A stretch of DNA of 37,864 nucleotides from Draconibacterium sp. (lineage in GTDB: Bacteria > Bacteroidota > Bacteroidia > Bacteroidales > Prolixibacteraceae): assembly GCA_011620585.1 (NCBI GenBank), contig WOYV01000024.1, positions 5,150 through 43,013 on the forward strand. The letters run 5' to 3'. Shown here piece by piece: positions 1-8,406 of the stretch. The first letter of the stretch is position 1, and each line of letters opens with the position of its first letter. The translations under genes were made by a program, and so were the position numbers. The notes below the pieces were generated by a model. That model saw only the letters and a program-made list of their open reading frames with translations, ran no database searches and was not told where the DNA came from.

Positions 1-554
1 TGATGGAATCCATCTTTTCCGACCACAATTCGCCTTTTTATGAATTTGGGGCAAAAATGAACCTAAACCCTATTGAAAAAGTTGAATTGACAACATTTAT
101 TATTGAACGCTTTAAAAGCCGGGGAATTGATATAGCCCAAGCTATAGTTGATAAAATACTGGAAATATCGGAAGGGCATCCGCATTATACCCAGTTTTTT
201 GCGTCCGAAGTATTTTATTTAATCATTTCGGGCAAAGACCAAAGCCAGCCCGGATTTAATAATCTCTGGCTAACCAAAATAATAAATGGGCAGTCAGACA
301 TTTTTCAGAATATCTACGACCAACTCTCAAATATTCAACGAAATGTTTTGCAAACACTTACCATTATTGACGATGATACCGAACTGTATTCAGTAAAAAC
401 AAGAAACAAATATAAGTTGCCCACCAGTTCAACTTTAAACACCGCCTTAAATAGTTTAATTAACAAAAATATTATCGTAAAGGAGGGCCTACAATATAAA
501 CTGGTAAACCCCATATTCAGAGAATGGCTGAAAAAATTAAGTGAGCAACTGTAA
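1..554 (+). CDS. AAA-type ATP-binding protein, C-terminal fragment
   Basis: The reading frame is open at the left edge, so the first visible Met is probably internal and the ATPase core (Walker A/B) lies outside the window. The visible 183 residues look like the distal part of the archaeal-type ATPase family common in Bacteroidota. They comprise a helical lid region (approx. 1-110, with an EGHPHYTQ segment that follows sensor regions in this family) and a C-terminal winged-helix-like segment (approx. 105-180, ending in NPIFREWLKK). Such proteins are often stand-alone and sometimes associated with mobile or defence loci, but nothing beside it supports a specific role. The assignment rests on family resemblance of the tail only. 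No terminator was seen after it. Confidence 0.6.
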   Translation, partial: MESIFSDHNSPFYEFGAKMNLNPIEKVELTTFIIERFKSRGIDIAQAIVDKILEISEGHPHYTQFFASEVFYLIISGKDQSQPGFNNLWLTKIINGQSDIFQNIYDQLSNIQRNVLQTLTIIDDDTELYSVKTRNKYKLPTSSTLNTALNSLINKNIIVKEGLQYKLVNPIFREWLKKLSEQL

Positions 555-687
555 TCTAATTTTCATCCCTGCCTTTTATTGAAAAGTTGTTATACCTGGA
601 TGGCCCAGGAAAAAAGGGTGCACCCACATTGCATTAAAAAAATATAAATAAGAATTAGCAGCAAGTCTTTAGAAAAGTCAGGCTGTT

Positions 688-704
688 TATATTTGCTATC
701 TTTG
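688..704 (+). promoter_or_regulatory. Tandem -7 boxes upstream of dapL
   Basis: Two Bacteroidota-type -7 boxes (TAnnTTTG) lie almost end to end: TATATTTG at 688-695 and TATCTTTG at 697-704. Transcription would start roughly 30 bases before the dapL ATG. No clear TTG -33 element sits at the usual spacing, so this is a motif-level call. Confidence 0.4.
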
Positions 705-739
705 AGCCTTCAAATTTGACAAACAAATAACAGACCTAT

Positions 740-1969
740 ATGGCATTGATCAACGAAAATTACCTGAAACTAAAAGCCGGGTATCTTTTCCCGGAAATAG
801 GCAGAAGAGTGAATGAATTTATTGCAGCCAACCCCGATAAAAAAGTAATCAAAATGGGGATTGGCGACGTAACCCAACCACTGGCCCCTTCAGTAATTAA
901 AGCTTTTCACCAGGGTGTGGATGAAATGGCAAAAGGCGATACTTTTAAAGGCTACGGACCTGAGCAGGGATACGCATTTTTGCGCGAGGCTATCGCGAAA
1001 AACTCTTACCAGGACAAAGGAGTGAATGTTTCGGCCGATGAGATTTTCATCTCCGATGGTTCGAAATGCGACACCGGCAATATCCAGGAGATTTTTGGCA
1101 ACGGGAACAAAATTGCTATTTGCGACCCGGTTTACCCGGTTTATGCTGATACAACGGTAATGAGTGGGAAAACAGGCACTTGCCAAACCAATGGTTATTA
1201 CGACGGAATTATTTACATGCCTTGTACCAGGGAAAACGGTTTTATCCCGGAGTTACCCACAGAAACTCCCGACCTGATTTTCCTGTGCTACCCAAACAAC
1301 CCAACCGGGACTGTTGCCTCGAAAGAAGAACTAAAAAAATGGGTGGATTATGCCACCGATAAAAAAGCCATTATTTTATACGATGCAGCTTACGAAGCTT
1401 TTATTCAGGACAACAGCATCCCTCGCTCGATTTACGAAATTGAAGGGGCACGAAAAGTAGCGATCGAATTCCGCAGTTTCTCAAAAACAGCCGGTTTTAC
1501 CGGAACACGACTTGCATTTACGGTAATCCCAAATGAATTGGTTGCTTACGATTTGTTAGGTAACGAATATCCGGTTAAACCTTTGTGGAACCGTCGTCAG
1601 TCGACCAAATTCAACGGCGTTTCGTACCCGGTGCAAAAAGCCGCCGCCGCAATTTTTACCGAAGAAGGTAAAAAAGAAGTGGCTGAAGTAATCGCCTATT
1701 ACATGGAGAATGCACGTATTATGAAAGAAAGTCTTGCTGCTACCGGTTACGAAGTTTTTGGGGGTGAGAACGCACCGTACATTTGGGTAAAAACCAAAAA
1801 CGGAATGACTTCGTGGGATTTCTTCGACAAAGTGCTAAATGAAGCCAATGTGGTAGGAACACCGGGATCAGGATTTGGACCTTCGGGCGAAGGATACTTC
1901 CGCTTCTCGGCTTTTGCTGATCGCGAAAATGTGCTGGAAGCTATGGAAAGAATCAAAAATTTACACTAA
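740..1969 (+). CDS. dapL: LL-diaminopimelate aminotransferase
   Basis: PLP-dependent, cytosolic enzyme that converts tetrahydrodipicolinate directly to LL-diaminopimelate using glutamate. It is the one-step DapL branch of lysine and peptidoglycan precursor synthesis. The 409-residue length is normal for the family. Visible family features are GDVTQPL (42-48), the YPNNPTG motif (184-190), YDAAY (214-218) and the PLP Schiff-base lysine in [12 protein letters not shown] (Lys249). The ATG start leaves the conserved N-terminus ([14 protein letters not shown]) intact. The gene stands alone: dapF, a common neighbour of dapL in Bacteroidota, is not beside it. It converges with the next gene on a shared terminator. 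A closely related aminotransferase is less likely because GDVTQPL and the KCD segment are typical of DapL. Confidence 0.95.
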   Translation: MALINENYLKLKAGYLFPEIGRRVNEFIAANPDKKVIKMGIGDVTQPLAPSVIKAFHQGVDEMAKGDTFKGYGPEQGYAFLREAIAKNSYQDKGVNVSADEIFISDGSKCDTGNIQEIFGNGNKIAICDPVYPVYADTTVMSGKTGTCQTNGYYDGIIYMPCTRENGFIPELPTETPDLIFLCYPNNPTGTVASKEELKKWVDYATDKKAIILYDAAYEAFIQDNSIPRSIYEIEGARKVAIEFRSFSKTAGFTGTRLAFTVIPNELVAYDLLGNEYPVKPLWNRRQSTKFNGVSYPVQKAAAAIFTEEGKKEVAEVIAYYMENARIMKESLAATGYEVFGGENAPYIWVKTKNGMTSWDFFDKVLNEANVVGTPGSGFGPSGEGYFRFSAFADRENVLEAMERIKNLH

Positions 1970-1971
1970 AA

Positions 1972-1998
1972 ACCTCTCCCCGGCCCTCTCCAAAGAGG
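1972..1998 (+). repeat. C-rich dispersed repeat fragment
   Basis: Directly after the dapL stop, CCTCTCCCCGGCCCTCTCC is followed by AAAGAGG, which can fold back on the first CCTCT. It resembles the C-rich repeats flanking the DUF559 gene near 28.5 and 29.0 kb. Repeats of this general form are scattered through many Bacteroidota genomes. Only this short fragment is present here. Confidence 0.4.
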
Positions 1999-2011
1999 AA
2001 GTAAGAAATAC

Positions 2012-2044
2012 AAAATCCGGGTTGAAATCTCAACCCTGATTTTT
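2012..2044. terminator. Bidirectional terminator between dapL and aminotransferase
   Basis: Hairpin with arms GGGTTGA (2019-2025) and TCAACCC (2030-2036) and loop AATC. The stem is extended after one mismatch by AAAATC/GATTTT, so both strands have a T-rich 3' side. It sits between two convergent genes and can serve both. Confidence 0.7.
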
Positions 2045-2092
2045 AATATCTCTGAAACGATAAGCCAATTCTACAATAGAAAGAACGGCTTC

Positions 2093-3322
2093 TTATTTAA
2101 CTTCTTCATTAAATATTTGCTGTCGGACCTTACTTCCAGGATATACTTTTAAGGCTTCCTGCAAAATCTTCAGCGAAACGGCAAGGTCTTCTTTTTTCAA
2201 TACATAAGCAATCCTCACTTCATCCATTCCACGGTCGGAAGCAGTATAAAAACCTGTGGCAGGCGCCAGAAAAATTGTTTGGTTCGCGTATTGAAAATCG
2301 GAAAGCAACCAGGCACAAAATTTATCTGAATTATCGACCGGAAGACGGGCCACAGTGTAAAATGCACCCATCGGAATCGGAGAATAAACGCCATCAATGC
2401 GGTTCAGTCCGTCAATCAGAAATTTTCGGCGGTTTACGTATTCGTTATAATTATTCAGCATGTAATTCGGATCGGCATCCAATGAAGCTTCGGCTGCGAT
2501 CTGCCCAATTAATGGAGGGCTTAAACGGGCCTGGCAAAACTTCATTACATTCTTTTTCACAGCAGTATTTTTGGTGATCAGCGCCCCAATACGCAAACCG
2601 CATTCGCTGTATCGTTTTGAAACCGAGTCGATCAAAACGACGTTCTGTTCGATGCCTTCGAGATGAAATGCCGAAATATAAGGCGCCCCGGTGTAACAAA
2701 ACTCACGGTAAACCTCATCGGAAAATAAGTAGAGATCGTATTTCTTTACCAGGTCGCGAATGGCATTCATTTCCTGCTGTGTATACAAATAACCGGTCGG
2801 ATTGTTCGGGTTGCAGATCATAATTCCTTTGGTTTTTGGAGTGATCAGTTTTTCGAATTCTTCCACCGGTGGCAAGGCGAAACCTTCTTCAATATCGGCG
2901 GCAATCGCTCGGATTTTTGCCCCGGCAACAATGGCAAAAGCCTCGTAGTTTGCGTAAGCAGGTTCCGGCACAATGATCTCATCACCTGGATCGAGACAGC
3001 TCATAAAGGCAAAAGTCACTGCTTCACTGCCACCGGTAGTAACAATGATGTCTTCGGCTTCAACATTGATATCGAATTTGTGGTAATACTTCGCGAGTTT
3101 TTGCCGAAACGAAAGGATTCCTTCACTTGGGGAATATTCCAAAATTGTCCGGTCGATGTTACGGATTGCATCAAGCGCTTCTTTCGGAGTGTTCAAATCG
3201 GGCTGCCCGATGTTTAAGTGATACACTTTCACTCCCCTCTTCTTGGCTTCTTCTGCAAGCGGAGCCAGCTTCCTAATTGGCGAATCTGGCATGATCCTTC
3301 CCCTGTCTGATACTGTCGGCAT
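2093..3322 (-). CDS. PLP-dependent class I aminotransferase (aspartate aminotransferase-like)
   Basis: Cytosolic fold-type I aminotransferase of about 409 residues, probably transferring amino groups between aspartate or a similar amino acid and 2-oxoglutarate. Visible motifs are NIGQPDLNTP near residue 38, the CNPNNPTG segment, SDEVYREF, and the PLP lysine in DSVSKRYSECGLRIG with the downstream Arg that binds the substrate carboxylate. The frame can be extended three codons to a TTG at 3331. The ATG at 3322 is preferred because homologues begin with MPT followed by (V/I)S(D/E)RGR. It is monocistronic and has a good promoter match just upstream. The substrate cannot be fixed from sequence: aspartate, aromatic amino acids and glutamine analogues are all handled by this group. 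Confidence 0.85.
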   Translation of the reverse strand: MPTVSDRGRIMPDSPIRKLAPLAEEAKKRGVKVYHLNIGQPDLNTPKEALDAIRNIDRTILEYSPSEGILSFRQKLAKYYHKFDINVEAEDIIVTTGGSEAVTFAFMSCLDPGDEIIVPEPAYANYEAFAIVAGAKIRAIAADIEEGFALPPVEEFEKLITPKTKGIMICNPNNPTGYLYTQQEMNAIRDLVKKYDLYLFSDEVYREFCYTGAPYISAFHLEGIEQNVVLIDSVSKRYSECGLRIGALITKNTAVKKNVMKFCQARLSPPLIGQIAAEASLDADPNYMLNNYNEYVNRRKFLIDGLNRIDGVYSPIPMGAFYTVARLPVDNSDKFCAWLLSDFQYANQTIFLAPATGFYTASDRGMDEVRIAYVLKKEDLAVSLKILQEALKVYPGSKVRQQIFNEEVK

Positions 3323-3348
3323 GTTATACAATATAAAATGTAAGTCAG

Positions 3349-3377
3349 CAAATATAAGTTTAACAATCTGAAATCAA
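3349..3377 (-). promoter_or_regulatory. Promoter of the class I aminotransferase
   Basis: On the minus strand, TATATTTG (3356-3349) matches TAnnTTTG. A TTG (3377-3375) lies 18 bases upstream, close to the Bacteroidota sigma-A spacing. The predicted transcript would begin about 20 bases before the ATG at 3322, which supports that start. Confidence 0.5.
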
Positions 3378-3518
3378 TAACGATTAATTTTTTTCAATTT
3401 AAAGTATTATTGAAAAATTAACTTGCAAATCGACAAAAGCTATTGCATTTGAAAGGGTTACACCGTCAAATCAGATGAATCCTTAATTTTTATCATGTTT
3501 TGCTATCAATCGACTTCC

Positions 3519-3526
3519 TAATTTTG
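3519..3526 (+). promoter_or_regulatory. -7 box upstream of ald
   Basis: TAATTTTG matches TAnnTTTG and lies 35 bases before the ald ATG. A TTTTG occurs 16 bases further upstream (ending at 3502), slightly closer than the usual -33 spacing. Confidence 0.4.
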
Positions 3527-3561
3527 ACCCAGAATAATTCGTACAATTAATATTTATCGAT

Positions 3562-4674
3562 ATGATTATTGGAGTACCAAAGGAAATTAAGAATAACGAA
3601 AACCGTATTGCGCTTACACCAGCCGGTGCAGCCGAACTCGTAAAACGTGGTCACACTGTATATGTTCAGGCCGGTGGGGGCAATGGTAGCGGTTTCCCTG
3701 ATGAAGACTATGTGGCAGCCGGAGCAAAAATGCTTCCTACTATTGAAGATGTTTACGGCATTGCCGAAATGATCATTAAAGTTAAAGAGCCGATTGAGCC
3801 GGAATATAAACTCATCAAAAAAGGCCAGATCCTTTATACTTACTTTCATTTTGCTTCGGGAGAGGAATTAACCAATGCCATGCTTTCCAACGGATCAATC
3901 TGTTTGGCTTATGAAACTGTAGAATTACCAAACCATACGCTTCCACTGCTTATCCCGATGAGTGAAGTGGCAGGAAGAATGTCGGTACAGGAAGGTGCCA
4001 AGTACCTCGAAAAAACTTTTGGTGGTTACGGCGTTCTTCTGGGCGGGGTTCCCGGGGTTCCACCGGCAAATGTGCTGATTATTGGGGGTGGTATTGTTGG
4101 TACCGAAGCCGCTAAAATGGCTGCTGGGTTAGGAGCCGATGTAACTATTATGGATGTTTCGCTTCCTCGCCTGCGCTATCTCGATGATATTATGCCGCCA
4201 AATGTTAAAACCATGATGAGCAACGAATACAACATTCGCGCCGCTGTAAAAACCAACGATGTAATTATTGGTGCAGTTCTGATTCCGGGTGCAAAAGCTC
4301 CGCATTTGGTTACGAGAGACATGTTAAAAACCATGCGTCCGGGTACCGTGCTTGTCGACGTTGCGGTTGACCAGGGTGGATGTTTCGAAACAACAAAGGC
4401 CACAACTCATGCCGATCCAACTTTTGTAATCGACGATGTACTCCATTATTGTGTAGCGAACATGCCGGGTGCTGTCCCACGTACTTCAACGATTGCATTA
4501 ACCAACGCCACGCTTCCTTATGCCATTGAAATTGCAGAAAAAGGATGGAAACAAGCTTGTATTGACAGTGAACCGTTGAGAAAAGGATTAAATGTGGTAG
4601 ATGGAAAAGTAGTTTACAAAGGTGTTTCAGATGCCTTTAACCTGCCTTACCACGATGTGAATTCGGTTCTATAA
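3562..4674 (+). CDS. ald: Alanine dehydrogenase
   Basis: NAD-dependent enzyme interconverting L-alanine and pyruvate plus ammonium, linking carbon and nitrogen metabolism in the cytosol. The 370-residue length is exactly typical. Known catalytic positions are all present: Arg15 (NRIALTP), Lys75 (KVKEP), His96 (YFHFAS) and Asp270 (VAVDQGG). The Rossmann motif IIGGGIVGTEAA starts at about residue 173. This residue pattern separates it from the related transhydrogenase alpha subunit. The gene is monocistronic, with a -7 box upstream and a strong intrinsic terminator 26 bases after the stop. Confidence 0.96.
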   Translation: MIIGVPKEIKNNENRIALTPAGAAELVKRGHTVYVQAGGGNGSGFPDEDYVAAGAKMLPTIEDVYGIAEMIIKVKEPIEPEYKLIKKGQILYTYFHFASGEELTNAMLSNGSICLAYETVELPNHTLPLLIPMSEVAGRMSVQEGAKYLEKTFGGYGVLLGGVPGVPPANVLIIGGGIVGTEAAKMAAGLGADVTIMDVSLPRLRYLDDIMPPNVKTMMSNEYNIRAAVKTNDVIIGAVLIPGAKAPHLVTRDMLKTMRPGTVLVDVAVDQGGCFETTKATTHADPTFVIDDVLHYCVANMPGAVPRTSTIALTNATLPYAIEIAEKGWKQACIDSEPLRKGLNVVDGKVVYKGVSDAFNLPYHDVNSVL

Positions 4675-4700
4675 CAAAAACCAATCTATATATCGCAATA

Positions 4701-4731
4701 GCCTTCCGTCGTTTGATGGAAGGCTTTTTTT
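4701..4731 (+). terminator. Intrinsic terminator of ald
   Basis: A ten-pair hairpin with outer arms GCCTTCC and GGAAGGC and a GTTT loop (4701-4724) is followed by a run of seven T. It is the clearest rho-independent terminator in the window. The remaining gap to thyA holds only a -7 box and a small hairpin (TCACA/TGTGA, 4908-4921) in the likely thyA 5' leader. Confidence 0.85.
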
Positions 4732-4885
4732 GTGAAAGATGCCCAAATAAATTCAGCATAATCCAGATTTCAAAACTTTACACTGTATAAGGTTTCTTAA
4801 ATGGCAGGAAATTCAACGTTAACAACATCCCTGCATTTGTGGATATCTAAATATGACATTCAAGCCACTCCTCTTTTTGAATTTT

Positions 4886-4893
4886 TATTTTTG
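4886..4893 (+). promoter_or_regulatory. -7 box upstream of thyA
   Basis: TATTTTTG fits TAnnTTTG and lies 45 bases upstream of the thyA ATG. No convincing -33 element was seen. Confidence 0.35.
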
Positions 4894-4938
4894 TTCAAAA
4901 CTTGTTGTCACACGACTGTGAGTTAAAAGATTTGAACT

Positions 4939-5832
4939 ATGAAACAGTATTTGGATTTATTGGAAACGATCCTCGAAAAAGGCACAAAAAAGGAAGATCG
5001 TACCGGAACCGGTACTATCAGTATGTTTGGGCATCAAATGCGTTTTGATTTAAGCGAAGGGTTCCCGATGGTGACCACCAAAAAACTCCATCTTAAATCG
5101 ATTATTTACGAATTGCTTTGGTTTTTAAACGGTGACACGAATCTACAATACCTGGCTAAAAATAATGTTCATATTTGGGATGACTGGCCGTACCGGAGAT
5201 ATAAAAACAGTGCGGATTTCAAAGGAGAAACCATAAGAGAGTTCTCGCAGAAAGTGGCAATTGACGACAGTTTTGCCGAAAAATGGGGCGAATTGGGCCC
5301 CGTGTATGGAAAGCAGTGGCGCGATTTCTCAGGTGTCGACCAAATAACATGGGTAGTTGAGCAAATAAAATACCTCCAGGAGAACAAAGAAAGCCCTTAC
5401 GGAAGACGCCTTATCGTTTCGGCCTGGAACCCTCCTGAAGTAGAAGAAATGGCGAAAGCTGGCCTTCCACCCTGTCATACGCTTTTCCAGTTTTATGTAA
5501 ACGACGGAAAACTTTCGTGCCAGTTGTACCAACGTAGTGCCGATGTATTTTTGGGCGTACCGTTCAACATTGCTTCTTATGCTCTTTTAACGATGATGAT
5601 CGCGCAGGTTACCGGCCTGGAAGCGGGTGACTTTGTACATACTTTTGGCGATGTCCATATTTATCTGAACCATCTCGACCAGGTAAAAGAACAACTGTCG
5701 CGTACACCTTTTACGCTTCCAACCATGAAAATAAACCCTGAAGTTAAGGGCATTTTCGATTTTAAATACGAAGATTTTGAAGTGACCGGGTATCAGTCGC
5801 ACCCGCATATTAAAGGAGATGTAGCGGTTTAG
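4939..5832 (+). CDS. thyA: Thymidylate synthase (ThyA type)
   Basis: Methylates dUMP to dTMP using 5,10-methylene-THF and releases dihydrofolate. The catalytic cysteine is Cys179 in [17 protein letters not shown] (198-202) supplies phosphate-binding residues, and the N-terminal RTGTGT loop (21-26) holds the conserved phosphate-binding Arg. At 297 residues it is about 30 longer than the E. coli type. The extra residues lie at approx. 88-120 in the small domain, where some bacterial ThyA proteins (for example of Lactobacillus) carry an insertion, so this is a known variant and not damage. folA follows 43 bases downstream, consistent with an operon that regenerates THF. Confidence 0.97.
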   Translation: MKQYLDLLETILEKGTKKEDRTGTGTISMFGHQMRFDLSEGFPMVTTKKLHLKSIIYELLWFLNGDTNLQYLAKNNVHIWDDWPYRRYKNSADFKGETIREFSQKVAIDDSFAEKWGELGPVYGKQWRDFSGVDQITWVVEQIKYLQENKESPYGRRLIVSAWNPPEVEEMAKAGLPPCHTLFQFYVNDGKLSCQLYQRSADVFLGVPFNIASYALLTMMIAQVTGLEAGDFVHTFGDVHIYLNHLDQVKEQLSRTPFTLPTMKINPEVKGIFDFKYEDFEVTGYQSHPHIKGDVAV

Positions 5833-5875
5833 AAATACCAAATCGCAAAATACAAGATTGTAATATAAAGAAAAT

Positions 5876-6370
5876 ATGATCCATAAAAACATTTCGATAA
5901 TTGTAGCGATAGCACAAAACTTTGCCATTGGAAAAAACAACGACCTGCTGTTTCATCTGCCCAACGATTTGAAACGGTTCAAGGATATTACCTTGGGGCA
6001 CATTATTATTATGGGCCGCAACACGCTGCTTTCGTTACCCAAATGGCCGCTACCCAATCGGCGCCACATTGTAATTACCGATAAACCCGACGACATCTTT
6101 CCGGGCTGCGAAACTGTATTTTCGATCGACGAGGCCATCGAAAAAGTAAAGGACGAAAACGAAGCATTTATAATCGGCGGCGGAATGATTTACCGACAGT
6201 TTTACCCGGTAGCCGGCAATTTGTACCTCACGCTGGTTCATAAAGATTTTGATGCCGATGTTTATTTTCCTGAAATCGATTATTCGGAATGGGAAGAAAC
6301 CGCCCGCGAAGATTTTTACGACGAAAAGAACGACTTTAACTATTCCTACCTAAATTTAAAACGTCGATAA
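5876..6370 (+). CDS. folA: Dihydrofolate reductase
   Basis: Reduces the dihydrofolate made by ThyA back to tetrahydrofolate with NADPH. The 164-residue length is normal. Visible features are IIVAIAQNFAIGKNNDLLFHLPNDL at the N-terminus with the substrate-binding acid Asp31, IIMGRNT (44-50) for NADPH, and IIGGGMIYRQF near residue 100. The final strand pair (YLNLKRR) closes the fold. It sits 43 bases after thyA on the same strand and is almost certainly co-transcribed. Confidence 0.95.
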   Translation: MIHKNISIIVAIAQNFAIGKNNDLLFHLPNDLKRFKDITLGHIIIMGRNTLLSLPKWPLPNRRHIVITDKPDDIFPGCETVFSIDEAIEKVKDENEAFIIGGGMIYRQFYPVAGNLYLTLVHKDFDADVYFPEIDYSEWEETAREDFYDEKNDFNYSYLNLKRR

Positions 6371-6456
6371 TCGTGTTATCGAAATCAGTTTTGCCGGTTC
6401 CTCATCATTTCCGCCATGCTGATAGATTTATTTACCCAACCAACTAAAAAGGAAAT

Positions 6457-8235
6457 ATGAAATTTCTACATTCTGTTTTGGCTTTGTTTTTACTGGCAGT
6501 TCAGGGAACAGTTTTAGCGCAGGATCAGCCGCTCCTCCAACTAAAATACGAAGAAAATTACACCCCTACCTACGACGAAGTAATTGAAATGTATCGGCTG
6601 CTGGATGAGAAATATGAAAATGCAAGCCTGATTGAAGAGGGAAAAACGGATGTTGGGAAACCACTTCATCTTTTTATAATCAATAACAAGCCGGAATTCG
6701 GGCCCGAAAAAATCAGACAGGAAGGAAAATCGGTTTTACTAATCAATAATGGAATCCATCCGGGCGAACCCGAAGGAATTGATGCCAGTTTACAGTTTGC
6801 CGACGATATCCTGCGGAATAAAAACGGAATGCAAAAGTGGCTGGAAAACACCGTGGTTGTTATTATCCCGGTTTATAATATTGGTGGCCACCTAAACCGC
6901 AGCGCTTTTAACCGCTCCAACCAAACCACACCATACGAAACCGGCTTTCGCGGAAATGCCAGAAATCTCGATCTGAACCGCGACTTTACCAAGTGCGATT
7001 CGGAAAATGCACGGTCGATGAATAAAATATTTACCAAATGGGACCCCGATGTTTTTCTGGATACCCACACTACCAATGGATCCGACCATCAGTATTCAAT
7101 AACCTGGGTAACACCTTTCCCCGATTATTTTCCACCGACACAGGAAAAATTTCTACGCGAAAAAATGATCCCGCAGGTATTTGAAATGATGGATAAAGGC
7201 GAATATAAACTCATTCCTTATGTCGATTGGATTTTTAACGACCCGCTGGCTGGCATCCAGATTTTTCCGGATGCTCCGCGTTACTCGTCGGGTTATGCAA
7301 GCCTGTTCAACAGCTATGGAATGATGACAGAAAACCATGTATACAAGGATTTCCCCGACCGTGTTAAATCGGGTTACCAGTTTATGGCTGTTTTAGCCGA
7401 ATTTACTGCTGCAAACAGTGCCGAAATAATGAAAAGCCGTGAAAAAGGGTTGCAGGAAACACTTGAACTGAAATCATACGCGATCGATTACACGATAGAT
7501 ACAACCGAGTATAGAATGATCGATTTCGCCGGATATGAAACCAGCGACAAAATAATTGATAAAGCGACAGGGTTACCGCGTTTTGGTTACGACCGCTCAA
7601 AACCGTTTTCAACTAAAATAAAGTATTACGATGTTTACAATGTTTCCGAAAAGATTACGATACCGGAATATTACGTGCTTCCGCAAGGCTGGTGGGAAGT
7701 TGTAGAGCGGCTTCATCTGAATGGAGTGGAAATGATTTCGTTGAAAAACGACACCATTTTGCAGGTAGAAGTGGATTATATTGATGAATTTTCGAGCCCA
7801 AAACAACCGTATAACGGGCATTATTTTCACAATGAAGTAAAAACCCACAGCGAAATCCAGGAAATTCAATATCATGCAGGAGATGTCATTGTTCCGGTTC
7901 GTCAGGAAAAAATAAAATACATTCTGGAAATGCTGGAGCCCAAAGCCATGGATTCTTTTTTCCGCTGGAATTTCTTTGATTCGGCGCTCGACCAGCGTGA
8001 ATATTTTTCGTCGTATGGCTTTGAAGAAAATGCACTGAAGTACTTGAATGAACACCCGGATTTCAAGAAACAACTGGATGAAAAACAGGCTGCTGATCCG
8101 GAGTTTGCCAAAAACCACCGCGCTCAGCTTGCCTTTATCTACAACAATACCGAGTGGGCCGAAAAAACATGGAAAAGATACCCTGTTGGAAAAATATTTG
8201 AGAAAGCCCGGTTTTGGTTGACACCGTCATTTTGA
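6457..8235 (+). CDS. Secreted M14-family zinc carboxypeptidase-like protein
   Basis: A 592-residue exported protein with an N-terminal Sec signal peptide (about 1-22, ending ...GTVLAQ). The M14 zinc site is recognisable: HPGEPEG gives His101 and Glu104, and DTHTTNG gives His204. NLDLNRDF (170-177) supplies the Arg of the S1' pocket. Glu292 in MMTENHVYKD is a plausible general base. The approx. 250 residues after the catalytic domain are poorly characterised and probably form a beta-rich accessory region. It likely trims peptides in the periplasm. A purine-rich AAAAAGGAAAT precedes the ATG. Substrate specificity cannot be read from sequence. The gene ends two bases before a large palindrome. 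Confidence 0.85.
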   Translation: MKFLHSVLALFLLAVQGTVLAQDQPLLQLKYEENYTPTYDEVIEMYRLLDEKYENASLIEEGKTDVGKPLHLFIINNKPEFGPEKIRQEGKSVLLINNGIHPGEPEGIDASLQFADDILRNKNGMQKWLENTVVVIIPVYNIGGHLNRSAFNRSNQTTPYETGFRGNARNLDLNRDFTKCDSENARSMNKIFTKWDPDVFLDTHTTNGSDHQYSITWVTPFPDYFPPTQEKFLREKMIPQVFEMMDKGEYKLIPYVDWIFNDPLAGIQIFPDAPRYSSGYASLFNSYGMMTENHVYKDFPDRVKSGYQFMAVLAEFTAANSAEIMKSREKGLQETLELKSYAIDYTIDTTEYRMIDFAGYETSDKIIDKATGLPRFGYDRSKPFSTKIKYYDVYNVSEKITIPEYYVLPQGWWEVVERLHLNGVEMISLKNDTILQVEVDYIDEFSSPKQPYNGHYFHNEVKTHSEIQEIQYHAGDVIVPVRQEKIKYILEMLEPKAMDSFFRWNFFDSALDQREYFSSYGFEENALKYLNEHPDFKKQLDEKQAADPEFAKNHRAQLAFIYNNTEWAEKTWKRYPVGKIFEKARFWLTPSF

Positions 8236-8237
8236 AA

Positions 8238-8391
8238 AGGAGGTTCTCTTAAAAAAGAGAAATCGGGTTTCACGCAAAGTTTAAAAAGAAATGCAAAATG
8301 CGCAAAGACTTGAAAAATAATATTTTATGCTTTGTGCACTTTGCGAATTTCTCTGCACGTTTTGCGTGAAATATTCCTTTTAGAACCGCCT
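8238..8391. repeat. Large imperfect palindrome filling a convergent gap
   Basis: Three nested inverted segments form one long dyad. The outer arms are AGGAGGTTCT (8238-8247) against AGAACCGCCT (8382-8391), 9 of 10 pairs. The middle arms are TTTCACGCAAA (8268-8278) against TTTGCGTGAAA (8361-8371), perfect. The inner arms are approx. 8287-8307 against 8330-8352, with a few mismatches. The CACGCAAAG/CTTTGCGTG core resembles a palindromic motif dispersed in many bacterial genomes. The element could be a REP/MITE-like repeat, a two-way terminator, or both. No T run typical of an intrinsic terminator is attached. Confidence 0.65.
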
Positions 8392-8406
8392 ATCCTTTAA
8401 TTTGCT

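Noticed and set aside
3323-3331. TTG start three codons upstream of the class I aminotransferase ATG
   Set aside because: The ATG at 3322 gives the conserved N-terminus and fits the promoter spacing; TTG is a rare start and adds nothing recognisable.
7609-8118. 169-codon minus-strand ORF opposite the M14 gene
   Set aside because: Phe/Ile-rich shadow translation with no family resemblance.
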